Shown here: positions 7,632 to 15,864 of the stretch, piece after piece
Layout: the number at the start of each line of letters is the position of its first letter
Numbering within the stretch: the stretch's first letter is position 1
DNA from: Streptomyces typhae
GTDB taxonomy: Bacteria > Actinomycetota > Actinomycetes > Streptomycetales > Streptomycetaceae
Assembly (NCBI RefSeq): GCF_009755605.1
Contig: NZ_WPNZ01000011.1
Coordinates: 144,093-208,092 of the forward strand
Reading direction: 5' to 3'
DNA: 64,000 nucleotides
Notes under the pieces: model-generated
What the model saw: the letters and a program-made list of their open reading frames with translations, nothing else
What the model was told of the DNA's origin: nothing
Databases searched by the model: none
Translations under genes and position numbers: made by a program

Positions 7632-9329
7632 ATGCCCGACGACAGCAGCAGCAGCGACACACATACCCTCATCTCCGGCGGACACCTGGTCGCCAAGGCC
7701 CTCAAGGCCGAGGGCGTGGAGGTCATCTACACCCTCTGCGGCGGCCACATCATCGACATCTACGACGGCTGCGTCGACGAGGGCATCGACGTCGTCGACG
7801 TACGCCACGAGCAGGTCGCCGCACACGCCGCCGACGGGTACGCGCGGATCACCGGCAAGCCCGGGTGTGCCGTGGTGACGGCCGGGCCCGGCACCACCGA
7901 CGCCGTCACGGGCGTCGCGAACGCCTTCCGCGCGGAGTCCCCGATGCTGCTCATCGGCGGCCAAGGAGCCCACGCCCAGCACAAGATGGGGTCACTTCAG
8001 GACCTGCCGCACGTCGACATGATGACGCCCATCACCAAGTTCGCGGCGACCGTCCCCGACACGGCACGCGCGGCCGACATGGTGTCGATGGCGTTCCGCG
8101 AGTGCTATCACGGCGCTCCCGGGCCCTCCTTCCTGGAGATCCCCCGCGACGTGCTCGACGCCGAGGTCCCCGTGGAGAGGGCCCGCGTGCCGCGCGCGGG
8201 GCACTACCGGGCCTCGACGCGCTCGGCCGGCGACCCCGAGGCCGTCGAGAAGCTCGCCGATCTGCTCGTGCACGCGGAGAAACCGGCCGTCCTTCTCGGC
8301 AGCCAGGTGTGGACGACCCGGGGCACGGCGGCGGCGGTCGAACTCGTCCGCGCCCTCAATGTGCCCGCCTACATGAACGGCGCGGGCCGCGGCACGCTGC
8401 CGCCCGGGGACCCGCACCACTTCCAGCTCTCACGGCGGTACGCCTTCTCCCATGCCGATGTGATCGTCGTCGTCGGTACGCCCTTCGACTTCCGCATGGG
8501 GTACGGCAGAAGGCTCTCTCCGGAGGCGACGGTCGTCCAGATCGACCTCGACTACCGCACCGTCGGCAAGAACCGCGACATCGACCTCGGCATCGTCGGG
8601 GACGCTGGGCTGATCCTGAAGTCGGTGACCGAGGCCGCGTCCGGGCGCCTGAACGGCGGTGCGGCGCGGCGCAAGGAGTGGCTGGACGAGCTGCGGGCCG
8701 CCGAGCGGACGGCGCTGGAGAAGCGGCTGCCGAGCCTGCGCTCCGACGCCTCCCCCATCCACCCGTACCGCCTGGTGAGTGAGATCAACGACTTCCTCAC
8801 CGAGGACTCCGTGTACATCGGCGACGGCGGCGACATCGTGACCTTCTCCGGGCAGGTCGTGCAGCCCAAGGCGCCGGGCCACTGGATGGACCCCGGACCG
8901 CTCGGCACGCTCGGCGTCGGCATCCCCTTCGTGCTCGCCGCCAAGCAGGCCCGGCCCGACAAGGAGGTGGTGGCCCTCTTCGGAGACGGCGCCTTCAGTC
9001 TCACGGGCTGGGACTTCGAGACGCTCGTCCGCTACGACCTGCCCTTCGTCGGCATCGTCGGCAACAACTCCTCGATGAACCAGATCCGCTACGGCCAGCG
9101 GGCCAAGTACGGCGAGGAGCGCGAGCGGGTCGGCAACACCCTCGGCGACGTCCACTACGACGAGTTCGCCCGGATGCTCGGCGGCCACGGCGAGGAGGTC
9201 CGCGACCCCGCCGACATCGGCCCCGCCCTGCGCCGCGCCCGTGAGTCCGGCAAGCCCTCGCTCGTCAACGTGTGGGTCGACCCGGACGCGTACGCCCCCG
9301 GAACCATGAACCAGACGATGTACAAGTGA
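7632..9329 (+). CDS. Thiamine-diphosphate enzyme, probable oxalyl-CoA decarboxylase
   Basis: A 565-residue ThDP-dependent protein of the acetolactate synthase/oxalyl-CoA decarboxylase superfamily. The start ATG 7632 follows GGACAGG. The cofactor-activating Glu is E60 in 'DVRHEQVAAHAADGYAR', and the C-terminal ThDP/Mg motif is GDG (451-453) ending in 'GNNS'. The length matches the family (about 560). Immediately downstream (12-bp gap) is a formyl-CoA transferase with high similarity to Oxalobacter Frc, then an acyl-CoA synthetase and an OFA transporter. That context predicts decarboxylation of oxalyl-CoA to formyl-CoA in the cytoplasm. The sequence itself is only moderately like Oxalobacter Oxc, so automated labels may read acetolactate synthase. 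Assignment rests mainly on operon context. Confidence 0.7.
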   Translation: MPDDSSSSDTHTLISGGHLVAKALKAEGVEVIYTLCGGHIIDIYDGCVDEGIDVVDVRHEQVAAHAADGYARITGKPGCAVVTAGPGTTDAVTGVANAFRAESPMLLIGGQGAHAQHKMGSLQDLPHVDMMTPITKFAATVPDTARAADMVSMAFRECYHGAPGPSFLEIPRDVLDAEVPVERARVPRAGHYRASTRSAGDPEAVEKLADLLVHAEKPAVLLGSQVWTTRGTAAAVELVRALNVPAYMNGAGRGTLPPGDPHHFQLSRRYAFSHADVIVVVGTPFDFRMGYGRRLSPEATVVQIDLDYRTVGKNRDIDLGIVGDAGLILKSVTEAASGRLNGGAARRKEWLDELRAAERTALEKRLPSLRSDASPIHPYRLVSEINDFLTEDSVYIGDGGDIVTFSGQVVQPKAPGHWMDPGPLGTLGVGIPFVLAAKQARPDKEVVALFGDGAFSLTGWDFETLVRYDLPFVGIVGNNSSMNQIRYGQRAKYGEERERVGNTLGDVHYDEFARMLGGHGEEVRDPADIGPALRRARESGKPSLVNVWVDPDAYAPGTMNQTMYK

Positions 9330-9341
9330 GGTGACACGGCC

Positions 9342-10571
9342 GTGACCAAGGCTCTCGAAGGAATCCGCGTCCTGGACATGACCCACGTCCAGTCCGGGCC
9401 CTCCGCCACCCAGCTGCTCGGCTGGCTCGGAGCGGACGTGGTGAAGCTGGAGGCGCCCTCCGGAGACATCACGCGCAAGCAGCTGCGCGATGTGCCCGGT
9501 GTGGACTCGCTGTACTTCACGATGCTCAACTGCAACAAGCGGAGCATCACCCTCAACACCAAGACGGAACGCGGCAAGGAACTCCTCACGGAGCTGATCC
9601 GCCGCTCCGACGTGCTGGTCGAGAACTTCGGGCCGGGCGCCGTGGACCGCATGGGCTTCACCTGGGAGCGCATCCGGGAGATCAACCCGCGCATCGTCTA
9701 CGCCTCGATCAAGGGCTTCGGAGAGGGGCCGTACACCAACTTCAAGGCCTACGAAGTCGTGGCGCAGGCCATGGGCGGCTCCATGTCGACCACCGGGTTC
9801 GAGGACGGTCCGCCGCTCGCCACCGGTGCGCAGATCGGCGACTCCGGGACGGGCATCCACGTCGTCGCGGGCATCCTGGCCGCCCTCTTCCAGAGGGAGA
9901 CCACGGGACGTGGGCAGCGCGTCAACGTCGCCATGCAGCACGCCGTGCTCAACCTGTGCCGCGTCAAGCTGCGCGACCAGCAGCGCCTCGCCCACGGGCC
10001 GCTCGCCGAGTACCCGAACGAGGACTTCGGGGACGCCGTGCCGCGCTCCGGCAACGCCTCGGGCGGCGGGCAGCCCGGATGGGCCGTCAAGTGCGCCCCG
10101 GGTGGCCCCAACGACTACGTGTACGTCATCGTGCAGCCCGTGGGCTGGAAGCCCCTCTCCGAGCTCATCGGCCGCCCGGAGCTGGCCGAGGACCCCGAGT
10201 GGGCCACCCCGGAGGCACGGCTCCCGAAGCTCGGCAAGATGTTCCAGCTCATCGAGGAGTGGTCCTCGACGCTGCCCAAGTGGGAGGTCCTGGAGCGGCT
10301 CAACGCCCACGACATCCCGTGCGGCCCGATCCTGTCCACCAAGGAGATCCTCGAGGACGCCTCGCTGGCGGCCGACGGGATGGTCGTCGAGGTGGCGCAC
10401 CCCGAGCGCGGCTCCTTCACAACCGTGGGGTCGCCCCTCAAGCTCTCCGACTCCCCCGTCGACGTGGTCGGCTCGCCGCTGCTCGGCGAGCACAACGAAG
10501 AGGTGTTCATGGGCGAGCTCGGCCTCGGCGGCGAGGAGCTGCGCCTGCTCAAGACGGACGGAGTGATCTGA
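9342..10571 (+). CDS. frc: Formyl-CoA:oxalate CoA-transferase
   Basis: A 409-residue class III CoA-transferase from GTG 9342 (GAGGTGA eight bases upstream). It moves CoA from formyl-CoA to oxalate, giving oxalyl-CoA and formate. Similarity to Oxalobacter formigenes Frc as I remember it runs through the protein: 'GIRVLDMTHVQSGPSATQLLGWLGA', 'VDSLYFTMLNCNKRSI', 'VENFGPGAVDRMGFTWE', and the nucleophilic Asp in 'GDSGTGIH' (D167, equivalent to Asp169). 'RVKLRDQQRL' and 'GGGGQPGW'-like glycine loop ('SGGGQPGW') are also conserved. It is the second gene of the operon; the product of the upstream ThDP enzyme (formyl-CoA) would be its co-substrate, closing a cycle. Among the most secure calls in the window. 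Confidence 0.9.
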   Translation: MTKALEGIRVLDMTHVQSGPSATQLLGWLGADVVKLEAPSGDITRKQLRDVPGVDSLYFTMLNCNKRSITLNTKTERGKELLTELIRRSDVLVENFGPGAVDRMGFTWERIREINPRIVYASIKGFGEGPYTNFKAYEVVAQAMGGSMSTTGFEDGPPLATGAQIGDSGTGIHVVAGILAALFQRETTGRGQRVNVAMQHAVLNLCRVKLRDQQRLAHGPLAEYPNEDFGDAVPRSGNASGGGQPGWAVKCAPGGPNDYVYVIVQPVGWKPLSELIGRPELAEDPEWATPEARLPKLGKMFQLIEEWSSTLPKWEVLERLNAHDIPCGPILSTKEILEDASLAADGMVVEVAHPERGSFTTVGSPLKLSDSPVDVVGSPLLGEHNEEVFMGELGLGGEELRLLKTDGVI

Positions 10572-12728
10572 TTGCCTGCCGAGGACCGCAAGGAGCGGGT
10601 GCGCGCCCTGCTCGACGCCGTGCGCGCCGACGGACGGACCGCGCTGACGGCGCCGGAGGCGAAGGTCCTCGCGGACGCGTACGGCATCGCCGTGCCCGGC
10701 GAGGAACTCGCGCGGGACGTCGAGGAGGCGGTGGCCCGCGCGGCACGCTTCGACGGGCCCGTGGTCATGAAGATCGTCTCGCCGGACATCCTGCACAAGA
10801 CCGAGGCGGGCGGCGTGGTCGTGGGCGTGGCGGGCGCCGCGGACGTGCGTGCCGCGTTCCACCGGATCGTCGCCGCGGCCCGCGCGTACGCGCCCGTGGC
10901 GCACATCGAGGGCGTGCAGGTGCAGGAGTTGCTGCCGTCGGGGCCCGCCGCGCAGGAGGTGATCGTGGGCGCGGTCACCGATCCGACGTTCGGAAAGGTC
11001 GTCGCCTTCGGACTCGGCGGAGTGCTCGTCGAGGTCCACAAGGACGTCACGTTCCGGCTCGCGCCCGTCGACGCGGACGAGGCACTGTCCATGCTCGACT
11101 CGATCCGGGCGGCTCAGGTGCTGCGGGGCGTCCGGGGCGCGCCGGGTGTCGACCGGGGGGCCGTCGCCGAGCAGATACGCCGGGTGTCGCAGCTGGTCAC
11201 CGAGTTCCCGGAAATCGCGGAGGTCGACCTCAACCCGGTCGTGGCGACCCCGCGGGGGGCGCTCGCCGCGGACGTCCGCGTCCTCCTCGCCGACCGGGCT
11301 CCGGCACCGCGGCGCACGTACACGCGCGCGGAGATCCTCGCTTCGATGCGGCGCCTGATGCGGCCCCGCTCCGTCGCCGTGATCGGTGCCTCCAACGAGC
11401 CGGGCAAGATCGGCAATTCGGTGATGCGCAATCTCATCGACGGCGGCTTCTCCGGAGAGATCCATCCGGTGAACCCGCGGGCCGACGACATCGAGGGCCG
11501 CAAGGCGTACAAGAGCGTCACGGACATCCCCGGCGAGGTGGATGTGGCGGTCTTCGCCATCCCTGCCAAGTTCGTCGCGAGCGCGCTGGAGGAGGTCGGC
11601 CGCAAGGGCGTCCCGAACGCGGTGCTCATCCCCTCCGGCTTCGCGGAGACCGGTGAACAGGGCCTCCAGGACGAGCTGGTGGCGATCGGGGAACGGCACG
11701 GTGTGCGGCTGCTCGGGCCGAACATCTACGGCTACTACGCGACGTGGCAGGGCCTGTGCGCCACGTTCTGCACGCCCTACGACGTCAAGGGCCCGGTGGC
11801 GCTCACCTCGCAGTCCGGTGGCATCGGCATGGCGATCCTCGGCTTCGCCCGCGCCACGAACACGGGGGTCTCGGCGATCGTCGGACTCGGCAACAAGTCC
11901 GACCTCGACGAGGACGACTTCCTCACCTGGTTCGGCGAGGACGCCGACACGCGTTGCGTCGCGATGCACCTGGAGGACCTCAAGGACGGCCGGGCGTTCG
12001 TCGAGGCGGCGCGCGCCACCGTGCCGAAGAAGCCCGTCGTGGTCCTCAAGGCGGGGCGCACCGCAGCGGGCGCCAGGGCCGCGGGCTCCCACACCGGCGC
12101 GCTGGCGGGGGACGACGCCGTCTACGACGACATCCTGCGGCAGGCCGGGGTCGTCCGGGCCCCGGGGCTGCGGGAGATGCTGGAGTACGCGCGTGCGCTG
12201 CCGGTCCTGCCGACGCCGAAGGGCGACAACGTCGTCATCATCACCGGGGCGGGCGGCTCGGGCGTGCTGCTCTCCGACGCGGTGACCGACAACGGCCTGC
12301 GGCTCATGGAGATACCGGCCGACCTGGACGCGTCCTTCCGTGCGTTCATCCCGCCGTTCGGCGCCGCGGGCAACCCCGTCGACATCACCGGCGGCGAGCC
12401 CCCCTCGACGTACGAGGCGACGATCCGGCTCGGCCTGGAGGATGCGCGTGTCCACGCGCTCGTGCTGGGCTACTGGCACACCATCGTCACCCCTCCCATG
12501 GTCTTCGCCGAATCAACGGCCCGCGTGATCGAGGAGTTCCGCGCCCGCGGCATCGACAAGCCGGTCGTCGCGTCGCTCGCGGGTGACGTCGAGGTGGAGG
12601 AGGCCTGCCGGTACCTGTTCGAGCGGGGTGTCGTGGCCTATCCGTACACGACGGAACAGCCCGTGGCGGTGCTCGGTGCGAAGTACCGGTGGGCGCGCGC
12701 CGCGGGGCTCCTCGGGGGCGATCGATGA
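10572..12728 (+). CDS. NDP-forming acyl-CoA synthetase (acetate-CoA ligase family)
   Basis: A 718-residue protein from TTG 10572, directly after the frc stop, with GGAG eight bases upstream. Domain order is ATP-grasp (about 1-235; 'PEAKVLADAYGIAVP', 'GPVVMKIVSPDILHKTEAGGV'), CoA-binding Rossmann domain ('RPRSVAVIGASNEPGKIGNSVMRNL', about 262-390) and succinyl-CoA-ligase-like domains ('LTSQSGGIGMAIL', 'AAGSHTGALAGDDAVYD'). This is the fused arrangement of ADP-forming acetyl-CoA synthetases but with the beta part first. In this operon it may activate oxalate, formate or acetate to the CoA ester to prime the cycle (inference). Coupled tightly to frc, so co-expression is likely. Confidence 0.8.
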   Translation: MPAEDRKERVRALLDAVRADGRTALTAPEAKVLADAYGIAVPGEELARDVEEAVARAARFDGPVVMKIVSPDILHKTEAGGVVVGVAGAADVRAAFHRIVAAARAYAPVAHIEGVQVQELLPSGPAAQEVIVGAVTDPTFGKVVAFGLGGVLVEVHKDVTFRLAPVDADEALSMLDSIRAAQVLRGVRGAPGVDRGAVAEQIRRVSQLVTEFPEIAEVDLNPVVATPRGALAADVRVLLADRAPAPRRTYTRAEILASMRRLMRPRSVAVIGASNEPGKIGNSVMRNLIDGGFSGEIHPVNPRADDIEGRKAYKSVTDIPGEVDVAVFAIPAKFVASALEEVGRKGVPNAVLIPSGFAETGEQGLQDELVAIGERHGVRLLGPNIYGYYATWQGLCATFCTPYDVKGPVALTSQSGGIGMAILGFARATNTGVSAIVGLGNKSDLDEDDFLTWFGEDADTRCVAMHLEDLKDGRAFVEAARATVPKKPVVVLKAGRTAAGARAAGSHTGALAGDDAVYDDILRQAGVVRAPGLREMLEYARALPVLPTPKGDNVVIITGAGGSGVLLSDAVTDNGLRLMEIPADLDASFRAFIPPFGAAGNPVDITGGEPPSTYEATIRLGLEDARVHALVLGYWHTIVTPPMVFAESTARVIEEFRARGIDKPVVASLAGDVEVEEACRYLFERGVVAYPYTTEQPVAVLGAKYRWARAAGLLGGDR

Positions 12729-12745
12729 GGTGAGCCGGTACGGGC

Positions 12746-12768
12746 CGGCCGGCGGTGCGCGCCGGCCG
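12746..12768 (+). terminator. Hairpin downstream of acyl-CoA synthetase gene
   Basis: Arms CGGCCGGC (12746-12753) and GCCGGCCG (12761-12768) with a 7-base loop lie between the synthetase stop and the transporter start. There is no T-run; it may reduce but not prevent read-through. Confidence 0.45.
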
Positions 12769-12852
12769 TCCCCGGAACCCGTGCGCACGCGAAAGGAAGT
12801 GGACAGGGGGCGCCGGCCAGGATCTTTTCGACGCAAGGGGTGCTTGAGCGAC

Positions 12853-14241
12853 ATGACGACAACAGAACTGCGCACAGCCGTCCCCTACCGGGAGGTGAGG
12901 GACGCGGGCGGCCGGGTGTACCGGGTCGGCGAGACCGACATCGACATCATGGGCCGCAAGCGGAAATGGATGGTCATTCTGCCGTGGGTCGGCATGATGG
13001 GCATCAGTTCCGCCGAATACGCTTTCGCGTCCGCCGAGGACACGCTGCACACCGCGCATTCCTGGAGCAGTCTGCACATCTTCTGGATGCTGGGGGTCTG
13101 GGTGTTCTTCCAGGCCGCGGTGGCCTTCCCGACGGGCAGACTGCGGGAGAGCGGCAGACTTCCCGCGCGCTGGGCCATGATGTTCGGCGCGTTCGGCACG
13201 CTTTTGGGCTACTTGTCCCTGGCCTTCGCGCCGCATGTCGTCGTCGCCTATATCGGCTTCGGCATGTTCAGCGGCACGGGCGCGGGAATGGTGTACGCGA
13301 CCTGCGTGAACATGGTGGGCAAGTGGTATCCGGAGCGGAAGGGCGGCAAGACAGGTTTCGTCAATGGTGGATTCGCCTACGGTTCGGTGCCGTTCGTCTT
13401 CCTCTTCACCGGCTACATGGACCTCACGAATTTCCGCTGGGTCCTTGTCGGCGCCGGTCTCCTCCTGGCCGCGACGGTCGCCGCGGCGGGCTGTTTCTTC
13501 CAGGACCCGCCGAAGAACTGGTGGCCCGCGGCGGTGGACCCGCTGCGGCCGCCGAGCGACCCGCGGGCCCGCCGCGCGCTGCGGATGAATCCGCCCGCGG
13601 TACGGCAGTACACGCCCAAGGAGGCCTGGCAGACCGGCCGCGTGGCGCTGATGTGGTTCTGTCTGCTGTGCACTTCGGGCGTGAACATCTTCGGCATCGC
13701 GTTCCAGGTGGACATCGGCGAGGAAGCCGGTTTCGCCGGCGGTGTCGTCGCCACGGCGATGTCGCTCAAGGCCGTCGTGAACGGCACCGGCCGCGGCGTC
13801 ATCGGCTGGCTCTCGGACCGCTACGGGCGAAAACGCTGCCTGATCTTCGTCTGCGTCGTCCTCGGTCTCGCGCAGTACGGAATTCTGTGGGCCGCCGACA
13901 TCGGGAACCTCCCCATGTTCCTGATCTTCTCCAGTATCTCCGGATTCGGCGGGGGCGCCATCTTCCCGATGTTCGCGGCCATGACCGCGGACTACTTCGG
14001 TGAGAACAACAACGCCTCCAACTACGGCCTGGTCTACAGCTCCAAGCTGGTCTCCGGTCTGCTCGGCTCCGGCCTGGGGTCCGTGGTGGTGAGCCACTGG
14101 GGTCACACCGGGGCATTCACCCTGGCCGGATCCATCTCGTTGTTCGCCGGATTCATTGCGCTCTTCCTTTCTCAGCCGGGAAGACCGCGAGCCAAGAACA
14201 TCACACCCAATCCGCAACCTCTCGGTGAGGAGATGGCTTGA
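12853..14241 (+). CDS. OFA-family oxalate/formate MFS transporter
   Basis: A 462-residue membrane protein with about 12 helices in two halves joined by a loop near residues 220-255. The N-terminus has the motif 'YREVRDAGGRVYRVGETDID' before helix 1; MFS motif A appears as 'GWLSDRYGRKR' in the second half. OFA members exchange oxalate for formate. It is the last intact gene of the oxalate operon, which fits import of oxalate and export of formate. ATG 12853 is used here, with AAGGGG at 12835-12840; TTG 12844 is an alternative start with a shorter spacing. A truncated paralogue follows two bases after the stop. Confidence 0.85.
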   Translation: MTTTELRTAVPYREVRDAGGRVYRVGETDIDIMGRKRKWMVILPWVGMMGISSAEYAFASAEDTLHTAHSWSSLHIFWMLGVWVFFQAAVAFPTGRLRESGRLPARWAMMFGAFGTLLGYLSLAFAPHVVVAYIGFGMFSGTGAGMVYATCVNMVGKWYPERKGGKTGFVNGGFAYGSVPFVFLFTGYMDLTNFRWVLVGAGLLLAATVAAAGCFFQDPPKNWWPAAVDPLRPPSDPRARRALRMNPPAVRQYTPKEAWQTGRVALMWFCLLCTSGVNIFGIAFQVDIGEEAGFAGGVVATAMSLKAVVNGTGRGVIGWLSDRYGRKRCLIFVCVVLGLAQYGILWAADIGNLPMFLIFSSISGFGGGAIFPMFAAMTADYFGENNNASNYGLVYSSKLVSGLLGSGLGSVVVSHWGHTGAFTLAGSISLFAGFIALFLSQPGRPRAKNITPNPQPLGEEMA

Positions 14242-14242
14242 T

Positions 14243-14519
14243 ATGACGGCGGAGCCCTTCGCCGCACGTGGCGCGTCCGGCCGCGCGGACGCGTCACATC
14301 CTCAGTTCTCGTCCCACCCGCGCTTCAGGGAAGTCACGGACGCGCGCGGCCGCGTCTACCGCATCGGTGAGAGCGACCGGGACATCCTCGGCCGCCCCCG
14401 CTGGACGATGGTGGTCCTGCCCTGGCTGGCCATGATCGCCATCAGTGTCTTCGAGTACGCCTACGGAGCCGCCGAGCACACCCTGTCCGCTGCACACCAC
14501 TGGACGTCGTCGAACACCT
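14243..14519 (+). pseudogene. Truncated second OFA-family transporter
   Basis: ATG 14243, one base after the previous stop, has GAGGAG upstream and starts a clear paralogue of the preceding transporter: 'RFREVTDARGRVYRIGESDRDILGR' and 'VVLPWLAMIAISVFEYAYGAAEHTL' align with its first 80 residues. After 'HHWTSSNT' the similarity ends abruptly and the frame runs on (to 14950) antisense to the TIM-barrel gene, with no membrane pattern. About 370 residues, eleven of the twelve helices, are gone. The break at about 14518 coincides with loss of the 3' end of the convergent gene, so a deletion removed both tails. Confidence 0.85.
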
Positions 14520-15512
14520 GTTGTCGTGCTCGGTCTGCCAGTGGTGGTAGCGGCGCCCTCCATGGGTGCGCGCGGTCACCTTCGACAGGAACCTCTTGTA
14601 GTCGATGTCGCCGTCGCCCACGTCCACCATGCGGTAGCCGTCACGGGCGGAGTCGTCCCGGATGCCGTCCTTCACGTGGAACAACGGGTAGCGGTGCGGC
14701 TGCTTCAGAACGTAGTCCAGCGGGTCGAAGGGACGCGGTGTGCCGTCCACCTGCTTGCCGAAGCGGAACTGCGCCGAGTACGCCCAGTAGACGTCCATCT
14801 CCAGGAACACATGGTCCGGATCGGTCTCCGCGAGCAGGACGTCGTAGAGCCGCACGTCCGGCTTGTCCGTGGCGAAGGAGAACTCCTCGGCGTGGTTGTG
14901 CTGGTAGAACTTCATGCCGCGTGCGCGGGCCGCTTCGCCGTACGTGTTGAAGTCCTCCGCTGCCCGCTTCCAGGCGTCGACGGTCGTGCCGTGGCGGAAG
15001 GGCCCGGCCGCGGTGCCGATGTGCTTCAGGCCCAGTGCCTCCGCGTCGTCCAGGACCTTGGTGAGGTTCTGCGCGAAGGTGTACGCGTTCGGGTTGCCGT
15101 TGTCGTAGTAGCCGACGTGGCTCCCGATCGGGTGCAGTCCGTGGTGGTGCGCGAGCCTCTTCAACTGGGCGAGAGTGATGGGGCCCGCGGCGCCCTGGGT
15201 GTATCCGGCGAACTCGATCTCGTCGTATCCGTAACGCTCCAGCTCGGCGAAGACGGTCGCGAACCCGGCGGTGGAGACCTTGTCGCGGAGGCTGTAGAGC
15301 TGGATGCCGAGACGGCCCGGCGGCAGTACGGGGCGGCCGCGCCCCTTGCCCGTCGGCTGCGGGGCGGCGCCGGTCGTCGCGGACGCGGGGCCCGCGGCGG
15401 CCGCGGTGCCGACGAGCGCCGCGGCGGTGGCACCCGCGGCGACGCCGATCATGCCGCGCCGGCTGAGTCTCTGGGCGAGTTCGGGGTCGTCCGGCGTGTG
15501 CTTGCGGCTCAT
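14442..15512 (-). CDS. Tat-secreted TIM-barrel sugar isomerase/epimerase, 3' end replaced
   Basis: A 356-residue product from ATG 15512 with AGGGAG upstream. Residues 1-45 are a Tat signal ('LSRRGMIGVAAGATAAALVG'). The body is an AP-endonuclease-2-type TIM barrel (PF01261) as in xylose isomerase-like sugar epimerases: 'GIQLYSLRDKV', 'GYDEIEFAGYT', 'HIGTAAGPF', 'KFYQHNHAEEF', 'FLEMDVYWA', 'YPLFHVKDGIRD', 'GGRRYHHWQTEHDN'. The last 25 residues after 'EHDN' are Arg/Cys-rich and unlike the family because they are antisense to the truncated OFA gene. Perhaps 10-20 native residues are lost. Extracytoplasmic members act on keto-sugars; whether this one still folds is uncertain since the barrel's last metal-side residues seem present. 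Confidence 0.75.
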   Translation of the reverse strand: MSRKHTPDDPELAQRLSRRGMIGVAAGATAAALVGTAAAAGPASATTGAAPQPTGKGRGRPVLPPGRLGIQLYSLRDKVSTAGFATVFAELERYGYDEIEFAGYTQGAAGPITLAQLKRLAHHHGLHPIGSHVGYYDNGNPNAYTFAQNLTKVLDDAEALGLKHIGTAAGPFRHGTTVDAWKRAAEDFNTYGEAARARGMKFYQHNHAEEFSFATDKPDVRLYDVLLAETDPDHVFLEMDVYWAYSAQFRFGKQVDGTPRPFDPLDYVLKQPHRYPLFHVKDGIRDDSARDGYRMVDVGDGDIDYKRFLSKVTARTHGGRRYHHWQTEHDNRCSTTSSGVQRTGCARRLRRRTRRH

Positions 15513-15864
15513 GGGTTCTCCCTGGGGTCGGACTCGGAGATTCGGACTCGGAAAAGGGGCGGACTCGGGAAGAGGGGCGGACTCGGAGAAGGAAGGGGTC
15601 TCGGAGAAGGAGAGGGCGGGCACGGAAAGGGGGTGGGCCTGCAAAGGGGTGGGCTTGCGAAGGGGCTGGACTCGGGGGTGGGTCGGGGATCCGTTCGAGG
15701 AACGGATCGGGGTGGAGCCGGGGACAAACCCTGATGGCGGGCCGGGCCTGGTCTGGTTCAGTGGATATCGGCCGGGCTCGACGGAATGCGGGTCCGGGCA
15801 TGGCGGGGCACGGCACCCGACTCGTGTGGAGTCGGGTCCGTGCGTACCGCGGGCTCGACGGGAG
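15513..15864. other. 352-bp intergenic region with purine-rich direct repeats
   Basis: No gene is credible. From about 15520 to 15680 the plus strand is almost pure G/A with imperfect copies of GGACTCGGRAAGAGGGGC. A 9-bp inverted repeat with 3-base loop (GATCCGTTC/GAACGGATC, 15688-15708) and a GGGACAAACC box (15721-15730), similar to boxes near the ROK regulator's genes, lie upstream of the Tat TIM-barrel gene. The EboF terminator is at 15815-15837. Confidence 0.5.
15815..15837 (-). terminator. Terminator of the ebo-like operon
   Basis: Perfect 9-bp arms ACCCGACTC (15815-15823) and GAGTCGGGT (15829-15837) with a 5-base loop, 28 bases beyond the stop of the last operon gene. Confidence 0.65.

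Noticed and set aside
8430..12479. A 1,349-codon open frame on the minus strand
   Set aside because: Antisense shadow of the decarboxylase, frc and synthetase genes; no ribosome site or recognisable domain.
14243..14950. A novel chimeric protein from the truncated OFA gene
   Set aside because: After residue about 92 the frame is antisense to another gene and has random Arg/Ser/Cys-rich composition, so it is a by-product of the deletion.
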